Source: Ophioderma brevispina
Taxonomy: Eukaryota > Echinodermata > Ophiuroidea > Amphilepidida > Ophiodermatidae
Reading direction: 5' to 3'
Length of the DNA stretch: 64,000 nt
Assembly (NCBI GenBank): GCA_023653785.1
Contig: JAMKCH010072219.1
Location: forward strand, 19,464 to 83,463
Shown here in pieces: positions 54,845 through 64,000 of this stretch. The translations under genes were made by a program, and so were the position numbers. Within the stretch, counting starts at the first letter, position 1, and every line of letters starts with the position of its first letter. Under the pieces are notes generated by a model. That model was not told where the DNA came from and ran no database searches. It saw only the letters and a list, made by a program, of their open reading frames with translations.

Positions 54845-57800
54845 TTTCTAAGGACTTCAACATTTGGCTGTGATTGTTACAAGACAAATCGTACCCCAAT
54901 GATGTGATATTTACGTACAGTGGGTTGAAAATTGTATTTTTAATATGAGATCTATATTCCCAAAGGCTATCTTGTTCTTTGATCTTAGTTTGTATTTCAA
55001 ATATCCCTTTGACATCCTTAAAAACAAACTAATACAACATGTCCAAAAAAGATGCTGAATCGTCCTCATTTGAGAATGAACCAAAAAGTCGCATACATTT
55101 GATGTAACAATATTCATATTGAATAATAATTATTGACTGCTAGATATCTATGCAGTCTTTTGAAGTGGAAATATATCAATTACACCCTCGTACTGTGCAA
55201 CTCGTTGATATTTATATATATATCGGGCCAGTTTCAATTCATTATTAACCTCCTGGGCCCCTTCAATTCCTGATTAGGCGTACACCAATTTGCTCATATC
55301 ATGTACCGTTTAACATACCTTTGTGCATTTTTCAAGTTTTTTGTATTATGGTTTTCCCTCCCTGACGAGGATAGATACATAGTTTTAATATTTAGTAAAC
55401 ACGAATGGTGAATGCTGATTGGGTTAATGTCCCGATTAAAATTTTCCCGTATTACGAGAGTAATTTTTCATTACTTCACTGGATATGAGCTCGTAGCATT
55501 AGGTATGACAAAGAATTTAACAAATGGTGTATTTATGTGTATACATATATCAATGCTAATAAAAAAGTGAGTATGTGAAAGAGACTCATAAATAGATTAT
55601 CCTCATTCTCTCGCATTTACCCCTTAAGTTGTATATCTTCTTCATTGCAAAGCTTTTGTTGTTATACTTCTTCAGCCACACAATAATCAAATGAGGATAT
55701 TCTAGGCAATATTTTGTTTAGTCCCTTTTCACACAATCCGAATGCTGTGTGTTGTATTTCATCACTTGATCTAGACTTTAGGCAAGACTATACGCTATCA
55801 AAAAATGCTGAGTTGAGACGGCAGACGTTTAGCTCTCTAACAAAAGCAAAAAATTTATTCTAAAAAAGAAATTCTACCCAGTCGAACACCAAATGGGCCA
55901 ATCCCACAAAAAACGCTCTACTGCATCAGATCTTACAAATTGAAAGAAACAAGAGTGCCGATTTTGAGAATTTTTCAGCTGACAGAGAGCTTGCAGAGGT
56001 ACTGACAGGGTTCTGGTTCTGTGCACGGACAGTAAGGGGGATACTACAAGGGCAAAGTTTCGCTAGAGACTGAGGCACAGCCTCAAGTGATATCTCAAAT
56101 CACCGCTCACAACAGGATTATGATTATTCTTGACAGAGATTCCGTGAATAAATAAGCATTTTTACCGGGGAGCGCTGCGGGAACTGAAAGTTTGAGGAAA
56201 AGTAGATGTACTTCACCACCCCCAGACTTGCAGTGCTGAGCTTGAAGAACTGTACCAACAATTTTGATTGTGACCCATCGTTGCTCAATCCAGTTCAGCT
56301 CCAGGAAAAGTTCATTTTGACGTACGTTTTTATTTTCTTAGACGTGGGTGACGGAAAATATGCAAATATTCCAAGTCTACGTTCGTTGTCAAAACCAACC
56401 CCAATAAGGAAGAAAAATACATCTTCCAGGCTGCGATTAACTTCACACAATTCATCAAGGTGATTGCCGCGAAATGTTTTCGACTCCATTTATATCGAGC
56501 GTAAATGTAGTAGTCTTGTCCTTTGACATCGTTCTTGCTATACCTCGTTCATCTGCATCCCAAGTGTGATCAGCCTGTTGGGCTATGCTATATAACCCAA
56601 GCCTCCTACTAACATCTGGTACTACATTCTCCCATAGGAGTGTATAAGCTTGGAAAGTTCATGAATGAACTAGTGTAAATACAAGTTTACACAACCTACA
56701 CTAATCACATAATCAAGTGACGGGGGGCTACAATCCTGACCAGAAGGTCGTATGCTGCATCTCCGATAAAAGATGTTTCCAGGTCATAGATCAGAAGCTC
56801 GCCTGCTATACCAGAATGGTATCTGATGGTGAGAAATTCAAATGGCTCACTCACTAATCGATGCCGCTAGGCCTTGACCAACAATCCCAGAGATAAATCA
56901 GAAATGCAAGAGCATCTTGAGAGTGAAGGCATATTACAACTCTCTCAAGTGGAACAAGATCCAAGTGATGTAGGCCTAGGCCTAGACTTCCAGTTGTAGT
57001 GCCCGGGTCACCAGTCTTTTCCACCCAACAACAACAAGTCTTCCAGACCAAAACACATTCCCCTCTCAACCGGTTTTCCTTGCTGTGGATTTTCAGCCTT
57101 AGTCCATTCTTAGAGACCTTGAAGATGATCCTGATTTTGAACATTCAGCAGCAGTTATGGTCAGTAATGCCTGTAGTAAGTCAACATGAATAAATGCAAC
57201 AATCCCAAATTAACTGTCAATGTGTCCTCCACGTTAGGCCTATAATAAGCCAAGGCCAACACAAAACTGTAAATAGTTCGTTTCAGAAGTTTAGTTTGGT
57301 GTTTGAATTTGACATTATCTGCCATATCGGCCTAGTTGCAGTTTTGGCCATTTTCAGCATTTTCGAAGTTATGGCAACACTTTGAATTTGGATTTCGCGT
57401 TTTAAGAAGTTTTTTGAACACTTTGAACTCTGGATTTAACTTACATTGAAACGTTTTGCATGGACAGTCTTAAAGTCCTGGAGAGGTAAGTGACTAATTT
57501 ACGTTTGAAAACTATCTCATTCAATGACTAAATTTCGTTACCTCATGTTATATTGGAACCAAACCATCTATATTTTCCGTATTTGCGTGACAAACAGGGG
57601 GGAGAACTAACTACGTATCTGATGGAGAGTGAATTTATCACTTTTCCTTTTATAGGTATTTTGCAAAAATTGATTAATAAAAGTATTAATAAAGTTTGAA
57701 CAGGTACCCCTTAAACTCTTTTTGAGGTCTGCCATAGTTTAAAAAAGTCACCATTACTGATCAAATAGATCTTTAACGTGCTGAATACCATTTTTTGTGC

Positions 57801-58571
57801 CATACTGGATTGTATATAACATCATTATCACTCCGGATTTGGAATTTGTTATCCCACAGGATTTGAAGACCGAAAATTTTCCTTCTACATATTAGCATTT
57901 TTTCATCACGGGAAACACCTATAACGTCACCGAGTATTCCTTAAATATAGTCCCACACCATATATTATGATTTTATTGTATCAGGTTGAAATGAGCTGTT
58001 GTCCTCCTATGAACTATTATAGAGTCAGGTTTAAAACTACGTTATATGGTCCCAATTTGTAACCAGCATAGTAATAGAATCGGCACTCTCTAGCACAAGT
58101 CACTACCCACATTAATAATATTTTTTACCATTTGGAACTGATTTTAGGGTCATTATTGAGAAAGTTTTGTTTAATAACGTCCGAAAAGATGGGTAGGGCT
58201 TCTTTTCTCCTGATTTTTTTACGACCCCAGAGCGAATATATCACCAGCCATCTTCAAAAACAAGCCTGTATTAAAAGTATAAATGCCATAACTTTCAAAT
58301 TGGAGCTCCCAAAAGATCACCCGTGTTCTTATTTCAACACTTTGTTTGCCCATTTTAGTTCATTTAACATATGCCTCCTTGCGGCGGCCATCTTGAAGCC
58401 TAGATGGGTAAAGCCCCCTTCAGGCAGTTATAAACTTGGTTTCGTGTAGCCGTGGATAAAATTTCATTCTGTAATGAATTATAATGGTGGTTTTAACCAT
58501 AAAACCAAATTTGTCGGCCATTTTGAAATGGGCATGACACGGCTTAAAGTGCACTTAAAACATAACCTAAC
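54845..58571. other. No feature seen
   Basis: AT-rich sequence. Frames of 60-105 codons on both strands show no domain. A GTGTAAA-TACAAG-TTTACAC hairpin lies near 56,673, and a GGCGGCCATCTTG phrase near 58,383. Confidence 0.4.
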
Positions 58572-58610
58572 TAATCCTAGTCAGGGGACGTCCCCTTCAA
58601 GGTGATATAG
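58572..58610. repeat. Inverted partner of 54,209-54,250
   Basis: Contains CTAATCCTAGTC, the short palindrome GGGGACGTCCCC and TTCAAGGTGATATA. Confidence 0.45.
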
Positions 58611-58624
58611 GGACAATTAATCAC

Positions 58625-59790
58625 TACCCCTCCAACAATATGACATGGGCCCCACGTGGGTCATTTGTGAGCTACTTCCTGGGCCACTCATTGGCTTCCC
58701 ACCTTGGGCCCCTTGTTTTTGTCGTCGATTCAAATGGGTCCTAATTGGGCAAGCTAACTGGATGCATTTTTAAAATACGGCTAATTAAATATGCTTTAAA
58801 TTAAAAAGAAAGAAAAGAAGTTTTTCTAAGACGGTTGATATTGTTGTTAATTCCAACTATTCATTAGGCATCATCACTTGCATCTCATCATCATGGTTAC
58901 AATTGTATTACTTACCTTGGTAGGATTCGAACCGGGGACCACATGATCTTAAGTCTGATGCTCTATACAGTCAGTCACTTGTACTTACTGACAAATTGGG
59001 CATCAAATTAGATTATTTAATGGATTGTTGAAGTTAACATGATTAAACTTGTATGTCATGGCCTTCATATCGACAGGGATGATTTTAGTTTTGACCTTAT
59101 TAATACAAGTTTAGATAATTTATTTGATACAAAGAATGAAAATAAACATTTTAACCACAACTGGGCTCAAAATGGGCAGCCCTTGAAATGGCCCATGCAT
59201 CCCCTTGCCTATGAAGAAAATATACTCAGCGAACACACCGTCCAATGGAAACCTACAATGGCCCCATTTAGGAACCCACTTAAAAAAATGCCCAATTTAA
59301 AAATTCACATTGACCCCTTGAAAACCTACAATGGGCCCCATTTAGGAAACCCACTTAAAGCCCAAGTAACGAAGCCTATCAGTTACCTACCCTTGAACAC
59401 TAACTGGCCCCCATTTTAAGAAAAAATGTCACCACGTGAAAAAACCCAAGTGGGCCCACGGACCATTACTGGGAAAACAAGATGATGGGTAGCCCAATTA
59501 ATCCCACATGGGACCAACAAAAGTAAGCCCAATAAACAAACCCATAAGGGTTTGCCTACCGCGCCCATCAGAATAGCCCACATGATAACCCTTTCCACCA
59601 TGCCCCATACAAACCCACATGGGCCCCATGAGGCATAAACCCATCATGGGTTAACCATTTACAACCCACATGGGCCCCATTAGGAATATGCCCAGCCCAC
59701 ATAAAACCCATGCCCACTATAGCCCTGCTTACCCACGACAAACCCACATGGGGCCCCAGCACGGCATGTGGGAGGGGTAATTGTTCACGA
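58625..59790. repeat. GGGCCC-rich degenerate repeat field
   Basis: Loose repeats of CCCACATGGGCCCCAT and related phrases occur about 12 times, densest at 59,250-59,760. The palindromic core makes both strands look alike. Frames of 126, 90 and 61 codons here (His/Pro or Trp/Gly/His-rich) are repeat products. A tRNA-like sequence lies in the left part. Confidence 0.7.
58907..58985 (-). other. tRNA-like sequence (SINE head or tRNA pseudogene)
   Basis: On the minus strand it reads TATAGAGCATCAGACTTAAG, ATCATGTGGTCC and box B CGGTTCGAATCC. GACTTAAGATC recalls the anticodon region of tRNA-Leu(TAA), but the long variable arm is absent and only two of five T-stem pairs form. Confidence 0.45.
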
Positions 59791-60464
59791 ACGGAATCTG
59801 ATGAATGGCAGCTTAGGGCTATATAATTACAGATTTTCATGCAACCTGTGGTCCCAGGCAGTAGCCAACATTGAAGAGCTTTTTTAAGGGAGTATGATGT
59901 GGAATTGGTCTCAATGCAACAGATTTAAAAAATGTTGGTTAGGGTTTAGGGCTTGGAAGGTGGTTTATTTCCCCATTCCCAGACATCAAACCAGTCGTTT
60001 TCATTTATAGTAGATTCAACCCATCGTGTCCCAGCAGGAAAGTTTTGGACAGCGTCGCTTAGTTGGGAGAGGAGCAACAATATGGCTCAATCCATCTGCT
60101 TCATGACAAGCTTAGATAATTTCTCCTTTCATGGTATACTGAAGATTACAAGACTTTTGTGTTCCCTCATATCCAAAACACAGGCGCTCAAAATCCTCAA
60201 ATGTCAGTATTTCAACCCACCGTTACATGAATACTATTAGAAGCAACTGGATATTCAGAAATGTTTTGAAGTTAATGTAGAATAATGCATTTAAGTTGAC
60301 TTAAATGATTTCATTAAGCACTTGAATTTTTTCTATTCATACAGACTACTGTTTCAATAGATTTAGTGCGGAATTTTAATTTCATCCACTGCACATCCCC
60401 TCATTCAATTCTAATACCACCTTCAGAAGTACTAGAGGTGACACGATTGGGTTGAATCTACTAT
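59791..60464. other. No feature seen
   Basis: No coding or RNA signal. A 95-codon frame (59,953-60,240) is not recognisable. Confidence 0.4.
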
Positions 60465-61449
60465 AAATTTTGAGTGACAACCCATATTGTATCCACACTC
60501 TAACATGGTAATATTTTCTCCCAATCACAGACCCCTGGCTTAAGCACACCAGAAGAATGGAGAATATTTCTAGACACTTTCGTCCTGGCAAATATGCTCA
60601 AGGATGTATAACTGTTTTTGTCAATTTAAGAACACGTGAGAATGCACAAAGGCAATCCATTGTAAACCATTTCAAGCATATCGAATTGTAACTGACCACA
60701 TACGAAATCGCACTGCTTTCCAATGCATTCCAGTGCACTGAATGTAGTACATTTTCACCAGAAATCACATTAAAGCCGCACATTGGAGAATTCACACTGG
60801 TGAAAAAACCATTTCCGGCATTTCAGTGTGGTAATGCTTCACCATAAAGCAAATTTAACCATACATTTGGAATTGCCCACTGGTGCACCATTTCAATGCC
60901 CGAATGTTGGTAATGTTTTTGGCAACGGAAGATATATTTATACACGCAGTAAGATATCGACTCTGTTGATAAACCTTTCAATGCACTGAATGTGTTAACT
61001 TTTTCACACATAAATCTTATTTAACTGGACATGTGAGAATTTATACCGGTGACAAACCATTTCAGTGCATGCAATGTGCAATTGGTTTCAAATCACAAAT
61101 TCAACACCCGGAAATCAATTTAAACCTGCATTTTTGGAGATATCCTTGGTGTAAACATTTCAATGCATGGAATGTGGTAAATGTTTTGTACAGAAATCAA
61201 ATTTGCCAGGGAATGTGAGAATTCAACACTGTTGACAAACCATTCCAATGCACTGAATGTGGTAAATGTTTCACACACAATCAACTTTAACCAACTGTGA
61301 GACTTCACACTGGCGACAAACAATTTCATGTCATCAATGTGATAAATGTTTTGCACGGAAATAAAATTTAAAAAAAAAAAAAATTTAGAGACACGCATGT
61401 AGAAGTCACTCTGTGATAACCATTTCATTGCACCGACATGTTTTAAATG

Positions 61450-61503
<54 letters not shown>

Positions 61504-61935
61504 TGAGACTTCACACTGCCGACAAACCCTTTCAATTGCACTGACGTGGTAACTGTTTCACACGAAATCCCAGTTGAACCGACATTTGATAATTCACACT
61601 GGTTAAAAACCATTCCAATAAACTCTGTGGCAAATGTCTCGCAAGAAAAGTGGGCCACTAAACAGAGAAATTCACACTGGTGAAAAACATGCCAATGCAC
61701 TGAATTTGATGATTGGTTCACATGGAAATTATTACCCAACGTGTGAGAATTCACACTGGTGACCAACCATTTCTGGGTTATGAATGTGGTAAATGTTTCA
61801 CACACGAATCATAACCCAAACGGGTTATGTACGTTCAATGTACGGAATGTGTTAAATGTTTCACACGAAAATCAAAATTGGCCAAATAATTGAAAAAGCG
61901 CACTGGTGACCAATCATGTGGTAAAAGGTTTCAAG
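60465..61935 (+). pseudogene. C2H2 zinc-finger pseudogene, paralogue of 30.6 kb
   Basis: Homology to the intact copy starts before the exon (GACAACCCATATTGTAT; TTTTCTCCCAATCACAG) and includes AGAAGAATGGAGA, the first divergent finger and the spacer TGTAAACCATTTCAAGCATA. About ten finger remnants follow (CCATTTCAGTGCA-TGAATGTGGTAAATGTTT, GAGAATTCACACTGGTGA-type blocks, each cut by indels). Frames break roughly every 20-60 bp and a 46-A run (61,455-61,500) interrupts one finger. The conserved intron-side sequence means it arose by DNA duplication, not from a spliced mRNA. Confidence 0.85.
61455..61500 (+). repeat. Poly-A run (46)
   Basis: Inside the zinc-finger pseudogene, between TTTGT and TTGTGAGACTTCACACTG. 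It replaces finger codons, so it is an insertion or an assembly fill. Confidence 0.85.
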
Positions 61936-62258
61936 TACAAATGAAATTTTGCCACACATGGTCACGGTTTTTATCCCCTGGCTTGAAAAGCAGAAAAGAG
62001 ATTTTGCGGGAGCGCACATGTATGTATGTGTATGTATGGTGTGTTCCAGTTTGGTTAGGTTTTGGTAATAGGTGTATGTATGTGTGTTCCAGTTTGCATG
62101 GTTAGGATTTCGTTTTTCGGGTCTTTATCAAAAAGTTCCGATTTAAACCATCATCATGCTTTGAGGTGTCCGATACGCGATAATATCGGATCCAACGCAT
62201 GATAATGATAAAATTGGATGATTTGCACCCAATATTTATTGGTCTCGCTATGAGTTTT

Positions 62259-62295
62259 AAAATATTGGGCTCGACTGGGTCTCGCCCAATATTTT
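62259..62295 (+). other. Hairpin, perfect 12-bp stem
   Basis: AAAATATTGGGC and GCCCAATATTTT enclose a 13-nt loop (TCGACTGGGTCTC). A related CACCCAATATTTATTGG lies just upstream. Confidence 0.7.
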
Positions 62296-63321
62296 TGCAA
62301 CTCTTAGCTCGATCAAATTTTAAAAATTGGGGCGCTCTTCAAAAATGTGCTGTTATTGCTTTAAGGCTACCCCCAAAAATGTTTCCATTAGGCTGCGCGT
62401 ATTTTGATTTTGGAGCCAATTTTACCGCATTTCATTTTTATTTGCATAAAAAATATATATTTTTCTAGTACAAAAATGCCTCAGAGATAGAAATTTACAA
62501 TTTTTAAAAATATTTAAGTGGTCCCAAATAGTTTTATGTTTTATAAACTAATAATTAGACAGTCAAAGGTGATTTGCATCTGGTTCTTGCCATTTGGCCG
62601 ATTTCTGGGAAAAATCATTTTCAAACAAACAAAAAATAATAAATATTCCAGTGGTCAATTGACCACGAAACCAGCCGGGCCAGTCTAAGCGTATCATTTT
62701 TGTGGGCCCTAGCTTCAAACCCAACACTAGATTTGAAAACTGACCCTACAATCATGGAAAAAAAGTTGCCACACTTTGTCCGACTTGGATGAAAATTACC
62801 CCTTCTCCCTCTCGCCAACGTTGATTCTAGTCATGTTGTTAACCGCCTCGTCAGGTCCCCCAACATTAGAGTTGGGCAAGTATGAACTTTTTTACAAATC
62901 TTTTGTAAAACTAGCATATTGTATGGCCATTTTGGCTCCTGAAAATGAATCGGGCAAGCTTTTTCACTCAAGATAAATTTTTGGTTGGTTCCGTGGAGTT
63001 TGTTTTGTACATGAAGTCTATAGGGCTTTTCTGCTACTTTTGGAAAAAAACAAACATGATCTTCATCCTGGATTTTGCTAGAAACTCACCAATAGGTGCT
63101 TTATAGGTTTAGGCAAATAATGTCAAAGAAAATAATAGCAAATTCTCAATGGTAGAAAATATATTTTTCCCAAAATTCTCTTCAACTGAGGCAAGGCAAT
63201 GCACAGAACAACGAAAACAAGACCACTAGTTTGTGAGTAAGTGAAAATTGAAGGAGTCTATTGTTGTAAGGTCAAGCCTTTGCAACCAGTTAAATAACTT
63301 GCTAATACCTGTGAATGTTAC

Positions 63322-63395
63322 TGGATTAGCTTGGATTCGAACCGTCGACCTCCGTATTACTAGCACAGCGCTCTAACCAACTGAGCTATCAAGTC
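63322..63395 (-). tRNA. tRNA-Thr(AGT)-like sequence, probably a pseudogene or SINE head
   Basis: On the minus strand it has a perfect box A (TAGCTCAGTTGG) and box B (GGTTCGAATCC). The D stem is GCTC/GAGC, the anticodon stem CTGTG/TACGG pairs with two wobbles, and the loop CTAGTAA gives anticodon AGT (Thr). Length is 74 nt. The T stem pairs only two of five (GACGG/CCAAG) and the acceptor stem fails at three or more positions, so function as a tRNA is unlikely. Confidence 0.55.
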
Positions 63396-64000
63396 TGGGT
63401 TGGTAGAGGAGTGATAGATATCATCTATAGGTGTTAGGTCCCAAAGGAGTCCATCGCTTTCCTAGAGGATACCATCAGAACGAGGGGAACGAGGTTCACA
63501 AGTCCATGCGTAGTTATTTAGTTGTGTGATTCCACGATCGCCTAACTAGTACAGAGCCTTATGTCGACAAAATGGCGTTCGTTCAATTTTTGTGTTAAAA
63601 GCGATTTCTCAATTGATTTTATTACTTTGAAGGGTGAAGATTTAAATGAAACATGTTGCCATTTTTTTCTAGACAGTTTAGACCTTCAAATCCAAGATGG
63701 CCGCCGTGGACGGAAATTCAGCATAAATGTATTCATATATTGGGCTTCTTGGCATGTTTCTACTACAACTACCATTATTAATGATCATAAGAAATAAATA
63801 TGCTAGTTTTAGGACAACTGGAATGTATTCCATGTTTTTCCAGCTATTTCACCTTCGAAATGGCTGCCATTTAACACAAAATGGCCGCCATTACCGTTAA
63901 AATGTTTAATAATTGGTTTAAAATGCTCATTTTATAAATTACTGGTAAACCTACCAGACGAAGCTAGAATACATCATAAATAACTAGAATGATATATATT

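Larger units (their letters stand above)
61940..64000. other. Mostly unassigned
   Basis: Begins with a (TATG)n-like patch (about 62,018-62,090). Apart from the hairpin at 62,259 and the tRNA-like sequence at 63,322 I see nothing. CAAGATGGCCGCC-type phrases occur at about 63,693 and 63,880. Confidence 0.4.

Noticed and set aside
59039..59419. 126-codon frame as a gene
   Set aside because: Its C-terminal half is translated GGGCCC-type repeat, and the rest shows no domain.

Overview
This window reads as nuclear DNA of a multicellular animal, most likely a marine invertebrate. An echinoderm or other ambulacrarian is my guess from repeat style, not something the sequence proves. It is AT-rich with no operons. 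It holds C2H2 zinc-finger coding sequence, tRNA-headed SINEs, DIRS-type and non-LTR retrotransposon remains, and many inverted-repeat elements. Only one gene-like coding region is convincing: a 13-finger C2H2 zinc-finger terminal exon at 30,619-31,866. Nearly everything else is repeat.

Layout. 1-5 kb: a SINE, a LINE tail and a decayed DIRS-like retrotransposon (gag, RT-RNase H, start of a tyrosine recombinase). 5-12.5 kb: a hairpin MITE, TGACC-rich repeats, a decayed LINE, and two more inverted-repeat elements, one inside a tandem repeat. 11.5-19.2 kb: three copies of one approximately 1-1.8 kb repeat, one inverted and two in tandem, enclosing a second DIRS-like remnant. 19-22.5 kb: nothing coding, with a perfect 28-bp palindrome. 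22.8-26.3 kb: an array with five same-strand tRNA-like units, the last part duplicated almost exactly behind a poly-T run. 27-29 kb: a second exact duplication, also behind a poly-T run, around a short protease-like ORF. 29-30.5 kb: TGACC tandem repeats. 30.6-32.3 kb: the zinc-finger gene, with a badly broken paralogue at 60.5-61.9 kb. 33-50 kb: a dense run of long inverted-repeat elements (33.2, 34.7, 38.4, 40.2, 44.6 and 48.7 kb), SINEs, and members of a TA-flanked MITE family. 53-64 kb: a LINE C-terminus, a GGGCCC-rich repeat field, the zinc-finger pseudogene and two tRNA-like sequences.

How parts relate. The retrotransposons are all broken and no autonomous element is intact. The many elements with inverted arms (about 15 bp to about 400 bp) could be moved by transposases encoded elsewhere. 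The most unusual structures are a 1-kb fold-back made of about 30 spaced copies of a CAACGCGTTG palindrome (40.2-41.2 kb), a 3.1-kb long-TIR element carrying an unrecognised 138-aa ORF (44.6-47.7 kb), and the tRNA-like array. Two duplication junctions marked by about 20 T could be assembly artefacts.

All family assignments are from reading motifs by eye; no database search was run.
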